Virus record (IMG/VR): IMGVR_UViG_3300022752_000191
Span: 1 to 36,758 of that record
From: a virus
Strand: one strand, 5' to 3'
Length of the DNA: 36,758 bases
Positions 6,792 through 13,448 of this stretch are shown here, piece by piece; position 1 is the first letter of the stretch, and every line of letters starts with the position of its first letter. Made by a program: the position numbers and the translations under genes. Under the pieces are notes generated by a model that saw only the letters and a list, made by a program, of their open reading frames with translations, was not told where the DNA came from and did not search any database.

Positions 6792-6830
6792 TAACCGCTT
6801 AGGCAACGGTTACTGATGATGGTACGCCTA
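6757..6830 (+). ncRNA. Hammerhead-like ribozyme (type II), weak stem II
   Basis: The elements are in type II order: GAAA (6759-6762); stem III of ten pairs (6763-6772 with 6780-6789, loop ACTAAAA) plus A6762-U6790; cleavage nucleotide C6791 in a GUC context; stem I TAACCG (6792-6797) with CGGTTA (6807-6812); catalytic CTGATGA (6813-6819). Stem II is poor: CC (6757-6758) can pair with GG (6821-6822) only if U6820 is extra. The stem I loop TAGGC (6800-6804) is complementary to GCCTA (6826-6830), giving a possible stabilising pseudoknot. Cleavage would follow C6791. The core is right, so I judge it a real hammerhead, but its activity is uncertain. Confidence 0.65.
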
Positions 6831-6856
6831 TCAAACTACAAACAAGGGATAAACAA

Positions 6857-7072
6857 ATGGCAATGAGCAAAATGGATTACGAAGTAATCGCAGCACTAAT
6901 AGTAAAAGCAAAAGAGTTCCACCCAGATGCAACAGAAGGACTTGAATCACTAACAATGATGCTAGTCGGAGCATTTGGCGCAAGTAATTCACGATTTCGC
7001 CCAGATTTCTTTCTAAAGGCGGCAGAACATTCATCAGTAAATCCATTTACAACATCTAACTGGCAAAACTAA
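6857..7072 (+). CDS. Small early protein of unknown function
   Basis: 71 residues, mostly helical (MDYEVIAALIVKAKEF; LESLTMMLVGAFGA), ending in a polar segment. A ribosome site of the recurrent type AAGGGATAAACAAATG precedes the start. It is the first gene downstream of the large RNA and the hammerhead-like element, so it would be read from an RNA beginning at 6792 if that cleavage occurs. No family is recognised. Confidence 0.65.
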   Translation: MAMSKMDYEVIAALIVKAKEFHPDATEGLESLTMMLVGAFGASNSRFRPDFFLKAAEHSSVNPFTTSNWQN

Positions 7073-7095
7073 CTAAGAGAAAAGGGGTAAAACAA

Positions 7096-7557
7096 ATGGC
7101 ACTATCTTGGGATATAACAAAATGCGCAGACATTCAACTATTACAGTCTGGCACGGAATGGAATAAAACAGAGGGCATTATCTTCTCAACTATGAGCGTG
7201 GATATGCACCAGATTACAGAAGAAAACGCAATTGAGTTTTACGCAAGATTAAAATTGCTTTCTACTGTTTACAACGGTTTCTTTTACGATAAAGAAACAA
7301 ATCAGTATGTTGAACCAACATTTGAAGATGTACAGATACGCATTGGACTAATAACCAACGCTTATTCCAAAAACACCTTCAAGCAATGGTTTAAGCGTAT
7401 CGCTATGGCACATCACAAAGATATTACCGAGAATAAAATGTTAGCGGCTTATTACTCCGCAAAGGCAGAGATTGAACAACTTATGGAAGAAAAGGCAACT
7501 TATACCGAACGCAATGAAAGTTTTGCGTTTGACTTACAACCAAGAAGTGGGGCGTAA
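7096..7557 (+). CDS. Conserved-looking early protein of unknown function
   Basis: 153 residues with a good ribosome site (AAAAGGGG). It is a mixed helical protein with no Cys cluster, membrane segment or known catalytic motif. Notable segments are YARLKLLSTVYNGFFYD (about 48-64), NTFKQWFKRIAMAHHKDI (about 94-111) and a C-terminal coiled-coil-like stretch (YSAKAEIEQLMEEKATY). Its stop overlaps the next start (TAATG). It lies in the three-gene segment bounded by the two hammerheads. Confidence 0.65.
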   Translation: MALSWDITKCADIQLLQSGTEWNKTEGIIFSTMSVDMHQITEENAIEFYARLKLLSTVYNGFFYDKETNQYVEPTFEDVQIRIGLITNAYSKNTFKQWFKRIAMAHHKDITENKMLAAYYSAKAEIEQLMEEKATYTERNESFAFDLQPRSGA

Positions 7558-7772
7558 TGGGAAATATAATTCAATTACCGACAAAATGCAGTTGCGTATC
7601 AACCCCAGTAACAGATATTGAAGCCGATTTAGCATTTATTGTTATTGCGCCAGAAATATTTGCTAGAGCAATTGCTTCAAATAACGGTGAAATGGCAATG
7701 AAAATAGCAGACCAGTTAATTGAGAGTAGCAATTCTCTTGGTTTGTACGCAATTCATAAATCACATTCATAA
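7557..7772 (+). CDS. Small early protein upstream of the hammerhead
   Basis: 71 residues, with an N-terminal basic/Cys segment (PTKCSCVS) followed by helical repeats (EADLAFIVIAPEIFARAIASN, EMAMKIADQLIE). It is translationally coupled to the gene before it (TAATG). The last base of its stop codon is the first base of the type II hammerhead stem II, so its mRNA would end about 23 bases after the stop when the ribozyme cuts. No function is recognised. Confidence 0.6.
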   Translation: MGNIIQLPTKCSCVSTPVTDIEADLAFIVIAPEIFARAIASNNGEMAMKIADQLIESSNSLGLYAIHKSHS

Positions 7773-7824
7773 GGCGAAACCACCTTCGGGTGGTCTAGTG
7801 CTAAATGGCACTACTGATGAGCCT
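7772..7824 (+). ncRNA. Type II hammerhead ribozyme
   Basis: All parts of a type II hammerhead are present in order. Stem II 5' strand AGGC (7772-7775); core GAAA (7776-7779); stem III CCACC-UUCG-GGUGG (7780-7793); U7794 and cleavage nucleotide C7795; stem I UAGUGC (7796-7801) with GCACUA (7808-7813) around a 6-nt loop; catalytic CUGAUGA (7814-7820); stem II 3' strand GCCU (7821-7824). Stems I, II and III are perfectly paired and the invariant core bases are intact. Cleavage after 7795 would separate the preceding gene from the mRNA that starts the 7854 gene, leaving a 5'-OH leader. Type II hammerheads are known in bacteria and phages. Confidence 0.92.
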
Positions 7825-7830
7825 CATCAG
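7814..7830 (+). promoter_or_regulatory. Anti-ribozyme palindrome over the catalytic strand
   Basis: The catalytic CUGAUGA (7814-7820) is followed, after GCC, by its exact complement UCAUCAG (7824-7830). Pairing them would form a 7-bp hairpin and disrupt the hammerhead core and stem II, so this downstream strand could switch the ribozyme off once transcribed, or impose a kinetic window for cleavage. Confidence 0.6.
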
Positions 7831-7853
7831 AAACTAACAAAAGGGATAAACAA

Positions 7854-8366
7854 ATGACCGAAGAAACAACACAAGTAACAACAGAAGAAACAACAGACCC
7901 AACAAAACTAACACTTACAAATCAACAAATTGCAGAAAGTGTCGTAAAAGATTTACCTGCAAATGAAATCGTTAATGAAGTCAAACGCTTACTTGACGAA
8001 GTTGATTACCGCAAGAAAGAAGCGGCACTTGCAAAAGAAAGAGCAACACAAGGCACTTCAAGATACTTAAATCTTTTTACATCACTTGAAGAATTTATCA
8101 AGGAACATGTAAAAGATGAACAAATCAGTATTGACGACCTCAAAGAATTTGCCGAGGAAGTTAATATCTCACTTACAAAATCCATCAGAGTTACATTCAA
8201 TGTTAAGTGCGAATATGAGTTTGATGTTCCACTTGATTACACAGAAGATGATATTTCAGATGGTGATTTCACTATCCGTATTTCATCAAATATTAATGAT
8301 GAACAAGTTGAAGAAACATCAGAGTCATATGAAGTGGAAGATTTTGAGGTGCAAGATAATGACTAA
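7854..8366 (+). CDS. Acidic early protein of unknown function
   Basis: 170 residues, strongly acidic. It begins with a Thr/Glu-rich low-complexity segment (MTEETTQVTTEETTDPT), then a coiled-coil-like middle (VNEVKRLLDEVDYRKKEAALAKERA), and ends with acidic beta segments (YEFDVPLDYTEDDISDGDF). It is preceded by AAAAGGGATAAACAAATG, the leader immediately after the hammerhead. The acidity could mean DNA mimicry or interaction with a basic protein, but that is only a guess. It overlaps the next gene by 8 bases. Confidence 0.65.
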   Translation: MTEETTQVTTEETTDPTKLTLTNQQIAESVVKDLPANEIVNEVKRLLDEVDYRKKEAALAKERATQGTSRYLNLFTSLEEFIKEHVKDEQISIDDLKEFAEEVNISLTKSIRVTFNVKCEYEFDVPLDYTEDDISDGDFTIRISSNINDEQVEETSESYEVEDFEVQDND

Positions 8367-8676
8367 TACAAGAACAATTACAGTTACCGTTAAAACAACA
8401 GAAACAGTAACAAATGAAGTAGATACATGGCTAACAATTAATCCAACCAGTTTTTACCATGATGCGTGCGTATCCAAAGGGTATTGCACCGCAGAACAAT
8501 ATCTGGTTATCAATTGGTCAAAATGGATTAAGTGGTATTCAGACTCAATGGCGCACGGTACAAGTTTTATTACCGTACCTTTTCCAGCATTCGTCGGTGA
8601 CACTTACGCAATTGCGTTAGCCGTTGCTGCCGAATTAAACAAACCAGTTACAACAACCGAAGGGATAAACGCATAA
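8359..8676 (+). CDS. Early protein of unknown function
   Basis: 105 residues from the ATG at 8359; a longer in-frame start lies inside the previous gene and was not used. The N-terminus is a Thr-rich beta segment (TRTITVTVKTTETVT), followed by an aromatic region (WSKWIKWYSDSM) and a hydrophobic FPAFVGDTYAIALAVAAEL helix. It overlaps the preceding stop and touches the DUF932 start (TAATG), so all three are one translational unit. Confidence 0.6.
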   Translation: MTNTRTITVTVKTTETVTNEVDTWLTINPTSFYHDACVSKGYCTAEQYLVINWSKWIKWYSDSMAHGTSFITVPFPAFVGDTYAIALAVAAELNKPVTTTEGINA

Positions 8677-9686
8677 TGGCACACAGACTAGAGGAATTTG
8701 CAGACGGAACTTCCGCCTTCTTTTCCGCACGAGAGGTTGCTTGGCACAAACTAGGCACCGTTACAGAAGGCGCACTCACCGCAGAAGATGCGCTAAAAAC
8801 TGCACAACTTGATTGGGAAGTCATCAAATCTGATGACCCTGTATCAACAATGGTTCCTATGTACGGTAATTCTGCTATGGAACAAGGTTCAATGGAAGAA
8901 ATCACATATGCAGATAAGTTTATGACTTATCGCTATCACCCAAAGACAAAAAAGGCGCAAGCACTTGGCGTTGTGGGTAATCGCTATACACCAGTTCAGA
9001 ACCTGCAAGCATTTTCATTCCTAAATGCAGTTGCCGATGAAAGTGGCGCGGTATTTGAGACTGCTGGCAGTATTGACGGTGGTAAAAAAGTCTTTATGAC
9101 TATGAAGATGCCAGAAGGATTGCAAATCGGTGGCGTAGATGCTATTGATTTATATTTGATGGCTTGGAACACACATGATGGCACTTCATCATTTAATGTT
9201 CTAGTTACTCCTATCCGCGTGGTTTGTCAGAACACGCTAACTGCGGCAATCGGAAGTGCTAAATCCACTTTTACATTACGACATACGCCAAATGTGGATA
9301 ATAAAATCCAAGCGGCACGCGAAACACTTAAATTGACATGGAAATACACAGAGTCATTTGAACAATTAGCAAATAATCTTCTCGGTCAGAAAATGACTGA
9401 TAAGGAATTTTATTCATTAGTTGAAAATGTATTTCCAATTGATGACCCAGAAAGCCCACGCGCAGTAACTATGGCGGAAACTGCACGCGGAACACTTAAT
9501 GGTTTGTGGAAAGCACCAACACAAGCCAATATTTTCGGCACAAAATGGGCGGCATATAACGCCTTTACCGAATATGCGGATTGGGCTAAGCCAGTTCGTG
9601 ACAAAAATCCAGATACTGCTAGGGCTATCAGAATAGTTACTGGCGCAGGAGATAACTTCAAGAATAAAATCTTGAACCTGCTATAA
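8676..9686 (+). CDS. DUF932 phage/plasmid-like protein
   Basis: 336 residues matching the DUF932 (TIGR03299-like) family common in phages and plasmids. The hallmark segments are REVAWHKLGT near the N-terminus (about 20-29), YHPKTKKAQALGVVGNRYTPVQN (about 91-113), FNVLVTPIRVVCQNTL (about 173-188) and the late AYNAFTEYADW motif. Its molecular function is unknown; family members are usually in early or replication regions, as here. It is preceded by the recurrent AAGGGATAAAC leader and followed by a perfect 15-bp hairpin. Length is normal for the family. Confidence 0.88.
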   Translation: MAHRLEEFADGTSAFFSAREVAWHKLGTVTEGALTAEDALKTAQLDWEVIKSDDPVSTMVPMYGNSAMEQGSMEEITYADKFMTYRYHPKTKKAQALGVVGNRYTPVQNLQAFSFLNAVADESGAVFETAGSIDGGKKVFMTMKMPEGLQIGGVDAIDLYLMAWNTHDGTSSFNVLVTPIRVVCQNTLTAAIGSAKSTFTLRHTPNVDNKIQAARETLKLTWKYTESFEQLANNLLGQKMTDKEFYSLVENVFPIDDPESPRAVTMAETARGTLNGLWKAPTQANIFGTKWAAYNAFTEYADWAKPVRDKNPDTARAIRIVTGAGDNFKNKILNLL

Positions 9687-9701
9687 GTCACCACAAGTCG
9701 G

Positions 9702-9762
9702 TAGGCGGTTTGGCACAAGTCGGGTAATAGTTAAGTAACCCCACGAAGTGCCAAACCGCCTA
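9702..9762 (+). terminator. Perfect 15-bp hairpin after DUF932
   Basis: TAGGCGGTTTGGCAC (9702-9716) is fully complementary to GTGCCAAACCGCCTA (9748-9762). The 31-nt loop contains an inner GGGT/ACCC stem. No U-run follows, so termination is uncertain. The outer half shares TAGGCGGTT with the hairpin at 3650-3690. The rest of the gap to 9883 holds a possible promoter. Confidence 0.6.
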
Positions 9763-9833
9763 ATCGTTTATAGAGCGTGTTTCTACTATTAGGCATAACA
9801 ATAAATAGATATACGACTTGCACTTTCAATTAC

Positions 9834-9862
9834 TTGAACTCAAAAAATAAATCGTCTAATCT
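9834..9862 (+). promoter_or_regulatory. Possible promoter of the recombination/replication operon
   Basis: TTGAAC (9834-9839), a 17-base spacer and TAATCT (9857-9862) lie 22 bases before the 9884 ATG, in the longest gap of this region and after a terminator-like hairpin. The -10 match is weak. Confidence 0.4.
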
Positions 9863-9883
9863 AGTTAATGGAGGCAAACCCAA

Positions 9884-10099
9884 ATGATAAACACCATATT
9901 AGGCATCTCATTTTCTTTATTCACCGCAGTATCGGTATTGACTTTGAATACCATGAATTCAAATCCACTTAAATTAACACTACGCGGTAGGCGTTTTCTA
10001 TTCGTAGTTGCATTTGTAATTGGAATAGCACTTTACCAATTTGCAATTCATTTCTTTTGGTATTGCAATGAAACTGGCTGCATTATTGAGTGGAAGTAG
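9884..10099 (+). CDS. Small two-TM membrane protein
   Basis: 71 residues with two membrane segments (TILGISFSLFTAVSVLTL and FLFVVAFVIGIALYQFAIHF) joined by a basic loop (LKLTLRGRRF), and a short C-terminal tail with two Cys. It has a good GGAGG ribosome site. Being first in the operon before the recombination genes, it might be a superinfection-exclusion or membrane-anchoring protein, but there is no direct evidence for that. Confidence 0.6.
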   Translation: MINTILGISFSLFTAVSVLTLNTMNSNPLKLTLRGRRFLFVVAFVIGIALYQFAIHFFWYCNETGCIIEWK

Positions 10100-10113
10100 G
10101 CAGTTTTTTAATC

Positions 10114-10284
10114 ATGGATAAAAACATATCAAAATTTATGTATAACACGGTAAAAAACTTTAACCGTGCTATTGAAATGGATAACGCGGAATTAACATGG
10201 GCAGTTATCAAAAACCTACAAGATGTTGTAAGCAGTTATGAAATTGCCGCTTACGAACAAAAACAACTAACGAAAGGCAAATAA
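10114..10284 (+). CDS. Small helical protein
   Basis: 56 residues from the ATG at 10114, which is in frame with a weaker upstream start. It is a fully helical, charged sequence (NTVKNFNRAIEMDNAELTWA, then SYEIAAYEQKQLT). No ribosome site is evident, so translation may depend on readthrough from the membrane-protein gene. The stop is directly followed by the next ATG. The function is unknown. Confidence 0.5.
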   Translation: MDKNISKFMYNTVKNFNRAIEMDNAELTWAVIKNLQDVVSSYEIAAYEQKQLTKGK

Positions 10285-10503
10285 ATGGCACGAATAAAAA
10301 TAAAAGCAATAATCGGTGTAGATATGCCAGAACCAAAACAAGGCATAGAAAAATTAACAACAAAAGAACGCAATTACCAACTTAAAGAATATGCCACAGA
10401 AGTTATTTTGGACGCACTTAATATGGCAGATTTAAATCCAGAAATTACTCGCTTAAATTTATCTCGTAAAACAAAATTAGAAGGAGAAATAAATGGAAAA
10501 TAA
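10285..10503 (+). CDS. Small basic/helical protein upstream of RecT
   Basis: 72 residues, beginning with a short beta strand (RIKIKAIIGVDMPEP) and continuing as a charged helix (EKLTTKERNYQLKEYATEVILDAL). The gene's last codons contain the ribosome site for the RecT-like gene (AGAAGGAGAAATAAATG), and the two overlap by 11 bases. No family is recognised. Confidence 0.55.
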   Translation: MARIKIKAIIGVDMPEPKQGIEKLTTKERNYQLKEYATEVILDALNMADLNPEITRLNLSRKTKLEGEINGK

Positions 10504-11296
10504 ATCGGCGCTGGCGGTCAATTCTGACCAACAGATGTGGGACACGAAACAGTTAGCCGCTTTAAAGCAATTAGGGCTAACAAATGCAAGTAATGGAGAT
10601 TTAGCAGTATTTCTTCATTACGCACAACGAACAGGGCTTGACCCATTTGCACGCCAGTTGTACATGATTGAACGCGGTGGTAGATACACCATTCAAGCAT
10701 CTATTGACGGACTGCGAATAGTCGCACAACGCTCTGGTGAATACGCTGGACAAGTCGGACCGTTTTGGTGCGGTGAAGATGGCGTATGGACTGACATTTG
10801 GTTGGAGAAAACACCGCCTCTGGCGGCAAAGGTTGGCGTATTGCGCAAGGGGTTTGTTGAACCACTTTGGTCGGTCGCTAAATTTGATGGTTACAACGCA
10901 AATAGTCCAATATGGAAGAAAATGCCAGACTTAATGATTGCTAAATGCGCAGAAGCGTTAGCACTTAGAAAGGCGTTTCCTAACGACCTATCGGGTATTT
11001 ACACCGCAGAGGAAATGGAACAGGCAAATTCAGCACCGATTGCGCCAGTAAGTGCAGTTGTTGAAATACCTGAACCAAAACCAGTTGAAGCACCACATAT
11101 GGTGGCTATGTATCAAGACACGGTACAAGTTATTAAGAAAACAACAGATTTGGAAGAGTTGCGTAAGTTATTCAACGATTTCAAAACTAATCTTGATAAT
11201 GAATTTACAGACCGCGCTACAAATGAACTGACTACTCTCCGCGCAGAAATTATGGAGAGAAAAGCATTTCTTGAAGGCGAAAAGGCAAATGGATAA
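10493..11296 (+). CDS. bet: RecT/Bet-family single-strand annealing protein
   Basis: 267 residues. The N-terminal two-thirds contains the RecT/Bet core: FLHYAQRTGLDPFARQLYMI (about 40-59), YTIQASIDGLRIVAQRSGEY (about 64-83), VGVLRKGFVEPLWSVAKFDGY (about 118-138), and the KMPDLMIAKCAEALALRKAFP helix with the typical ALRKAFP ending (about 146-166). The C-terminus is a charged tail. The protein anneals complementary single strands in phage recombination and end repair, usually with an exonuclease; the partner here is probably the Cas4/RecB-like nuclease at 12531. It has a strong ribosome site. Confidence 0.92.
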   Translation: MENKSALAVNSDQQMWDTKQLAALKQLGLTNASNGDLAVFLHYAQRTGLDPFARQLYMIERGGRYTIQASIDGLRIVAQRSGEYAGQVGPFWCGEDGVWTDIWLEKTPPLAAKVGVLRKGFVEPLWSVAKFDGYNANSPIWKKMPDLMIAKCAEALALRKAFPNDLSGIYTAEEMEQANSAPIAPVSAVVEIPEPKPVEAPHMVAMYQDTVQVIKKTTDLEELRKLFNDFKTNLDNEFTDRATNELTTLRAEIMERKAFLEGEKANG

Positions 11297-11615
11297 TTCA
11301 AGTTTCTATATGGAACTTGATTTTAGTACCGAATTAACACCTGCGGAACGATTTGCACAGTTTCACGCAAACAATCCGCAGGTGTATTCGGCGCTAAAGT
11401 CTATGACTGCTGAACTTGTAAATCGGGGTCGGCGCAGAATTGGCATAAATATGCTATTTGAAGTATTGCGCTGGAATTACTACATGGAAACTGATGACCC
11501 TAACTCTGATTTCAAGATAAATAACAATTATGCACCGTATTACTCACGGCTAATAATTGATGAAAACCCACAATGGGCAAATGTATTTGAACTACGAACA
11601 ATGAGAGGCAAATAA
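11289..11615 (+). CDS. Conserved hypothetical in the recombination operon
   Basis: 108 residues from the ATG at 11289, overlapping the RecT-like gene by 8 bases. It contains AERFAQFHANNPQVYSAL near the N-terminus, then RRRIGINMLFEVLRWNYYME and NNYAPYYSRLIIDENPQW, a pattern found in small phage and mobile-element proteins of unknown role. There is no obvious catalytic residue cluster. It touches the next gene (TAATG). Confidence 0.65.
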   Translation: MDNSSFYMELDFSTELTPAERFAQFHANNPQVYSALKSMTAELVNRGRRRIGINMLFEVLRWNYYMETDDPNSDFKINNNYAPYYSRLIIDENPQWANVFELRTMRGK

Positions 11616-11839
11616 TGAATACAAATACAAACTGGTTAGATTTTGTTTCTAAAATTGGAACAAAAACAACTACAACTACAAATAGTGTGACTATTAAAAA
11701 CAAATCTGAACAACCGCTAATTTCAATTACGCCAGATAAGTTATTTGAACTGTATGGCAATCTTGTTTTAGCAGGTTTTTCAGAAGATGAAGCACTCATA
11801 ATTATTGTGGGAATTGCCAGAAATGACTCAAATAAATAA
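11615..11839 (+). CDS. Small hypothetical protein
   Basis: 74 residues, with a Thr/Lys-rich N-terminal half and a helical C-terminal half (DKLFELYGNLVLAGFSEDEALIIIVGI). The latter resembles short helical regulators with an FSEDEALxI motif that are common beside Cys-rich mini-proteins in actinophages. The start overlaps the preceding stop, and its 3' end overlaps the zinc-ribbon gene by 17 bases. The function is unknown. Confidence 0.6.
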   Translation: MNTNTNWLDFVSKIGTKTTTTTNSVTIKNKSEQPLISITPDKLFELYGNLVLAGFSEDEALIIIVGIARNDSNK

Positions 11840-11963
11840 TCAACCGCAGTTTCGTTGTTGGTATTGCGGATACTGGAAAGAGGAAGCAATGGCACAATGC
11901 AACACATGCGGTAATTCAGGGAAGGAAAAATATATTGGTAACACCACAAGCAATAGAAAATAG
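11823..11963 (+). CDS. Mini zinc-ribbon protein (46 aa)
   Basis: A short frame, ATG 11823 to TAG 11963, encoding FRCWYCGYWKEEAMAQCNTCGNSGK, a compact CxxC...CxxC zinc ribbon. It overlaps both neighbours and would share the early operon. Tiny zinc-ribbon proteins are often DNA- or RNA-polymerase-binding regulators in phages; no specific target can be named. Confidence 0.55.
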   Translation: MTQINNQPQFRCWYCGYWKEEAMAQCNTCGNSGKEKYIGNTTSNRK

Positions 11964-12273
11964 ACTCGCATCATTATCTAAGGAAGTTGATGATGCGCAC
12001 GATTTTCTTGAAAAGGCAGAACACGCCTATCACAAAGCAAAGGCAGATTACGAGATTGAAATGGCTCATTCTCGTATGAAATTATCGCCAGAAAAAATGC
12101 GTGTTCAAGATGTACAAGATTACGCATTGATTGTTTGTCAAGAACAATACAAAGCACTTAATCAGGCAGAAGCGGTTGTAAAAGCCGCACGAGCAAACTC
12201 AACGCGTATTCGCACACAAGTGGATATTGCACGCTCTATTGGAACTTCCGTTAGGGCTTCACTTGAAATATAA
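11935..12273 (+). CDS. Coiled-coil hypothetical protein, TTG start
   Basis: 112 residues. The TTG at 11935 is chosen because AAGGAAAAA sits at good spacing upstream and no in-frame ATG exists nearby. The protein is almost all helix (KEVDDAHDFLEKAEHAYHKA, EQYKALNQAEAVVKAARAN) and is likely a coiled coil. It lies between the mini zinc ribbon and an acidic protein. The function is unknown. Confidence 0.6.
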   Translation: MVTPQAIENRLASLSKEVDDAHDFLEKAEHAYHKAKADYEIEMAHSRMKLSPEKMRVQDVQDYALIVCQEQYKALNQAEAVVKAARANSTRIRTQVDIARSIGTSVRASLEI

Positions 12274-12284
12274 AGGGAGAAAAA

Positions 12285-12527
12285 ATGAACGCAAAACTGA
12301 TAAAAGCAATTGTTGAACCTTTGCCAGATGATGAACTAATTGTTACATATTGGTTTGATAAGGAACAGGCAAATGATTTAGCAGCAGAACATGATGAAGA
12401 ACCACTAACAAATGAAGAGTGGAAAGCATTATGGGAAAAAATGTCAAAGAATAAACAACTTAATCAAATGGCAGATGAGTTATTTGATGAGTTATTTTGG
12501 AAAACAATCGAAGCACGAAAGGGATAA
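12285..12527 (+). CDS. Small acidic protein
   Basis: 80 residues, highly acidic, with PLPDDELIVTYWFDKEQAND at the N-terminus and long helices afterwards (EEWKALWEKMSKN, MADELFDELFWKTIE). It has AAAGGGAGA upstream. Its location directly before the nuclease gene suggests a role in the recombination module, but no family is recognised. Confidence 0.6.
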   Translation: MNAKLIKAIVEPLPDDELIVTYWFDKEQANDLAAEHDEEPLTNEEWKALWEKMSKNKQLNQMADELFDELFWKTIEARKG

Positions 12528-12530
12528 CAA

Positions 12531-13448
12531 ATGCAAATAGATGAAATGTTAATGAAGGCATTAACAACATACGATAATAACCGCGAACGCTCACAACAAA
12601 AGCAAATCGGAGTATCACAAATCGGTGGTTGTCGTAAGCAAGTATGGTTACAAATACAAAATACGCCAAAGACAAATGAAACACTCAAATTACCTGCACT
12701 TATGGGTACCGCTATTCACAAAATGATTGAAGAAGCGTTAGTGAAAGACAATGCGGCAAATTGGGGTGATTACTGGTTGGAAGAAGAAGTTGAATATGAC
12801 GGTTTGAAAGGTCATATTGATTTATATATTCCCAGCGTAGGCGCAGTTGTGGACTGGAAAACCACTAAATTGAAAAATTTAACTTATTTTCCAACCACAC
12901 AACAACGCACACAGGTTCAGTTGTATGCATATTTACTTACAAAAAATGGACATACACCTAAAACAGTTACACTTGTGGGCATTCCGCGTGATGGAGATGA
13001 ACGCAATATCAAATTGCACACCGAGGAATATAACGAGGCAATGGCACTTGAAGGTTTGAAGTGGTTGCGAGAAGTGCAAGATATGGATACTGCTCCAGCA
13101 CCTGAAAGATACGCCGCACAATTCTGCAAGTTTTACTGTTCATATTACGGTGAAAGTTGTGGTGGAAAGGGAAAAGAAGTAGCGGAAACAACTATTACAG
13201 ATAATCAAACTGTTTCCGCTATTGAACGGTACATAATCCTTTCAGAAGATATAAAGGAACTACAAGCGGAACAAGATGGCATTAAGTCCTATTTACAGGG
13301 AATTGATGGCGTTACTCCAAATGGCAATATTGTTAAATGGACTCAAATCGCAGGGCGACAATCAATTGACGAGAAAGCAGTTGAGGAAGCGTTAGGTTTC
13401 GTCCCTAAGAAACAAGGCGAGGCAACAATGAGATTGACGGTGAAATAA
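12531..13448 (+). CDS. Cas4/RecB-like PD-(D/E)XK nuclease with iron-sulfur cysteines
   Basis: 305 residues. Motifs in order: GGCRKQVW (first cluster Cys, about residue 34), GTAIHKMIEE (about 63-72), GLKGHIDLYIP (GHxD, catalytic Asp), VVDWKTTK (D-x-K), QRTQVQLYAYLL (QxxxY), and a late Cys trio CKFYCSYYGESC (about 202-213). One early Cys plus three late Cys is the Fe-S arrangement of Cas4/AddB-like nucleases. The enzyme probably resects DNA ends to give substrate for the RecT-like annealase. A C-terminal extension of about 80 residues looks like an extra helical/winged region. The gene is followed directly by the replication gene. Confidence 0.85.
   Translation: MQIDEMLMKALTTYDNNRERSQQKQIGVSQIGGCRKQVWLQIQNTPKTNETLKLPALMGTAIHKMIEEALVKDNAANWGDYWLEEEVEYDGLKGHIDLYIPSVGAVVDWKTTKLKNLTYFPTTQQRTQVQLYAYLLTKNGHTPKTVTLVGIPRDGDERNIKLHTEEYNEAMALEGLKWLREVQDMDTAPAPERYAAQFCKFYCSYYGESCGGKGKEVAETTITDNQTVSAIERYIILSEDIKELQAEQDGIKSYLQGIDGVTPNGNIVKWTQIAGRQSIDEKAVEEALGFVPKKQGEATMRLTVK

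Noticed and set aside
5905-6856. tRNA genes in the noncoding region
   Set aside because: No cloverleaf with a T-loop (TTCGA/TTCAA) and acceptor pairing could be built. TTCGG segments lie in other helices.
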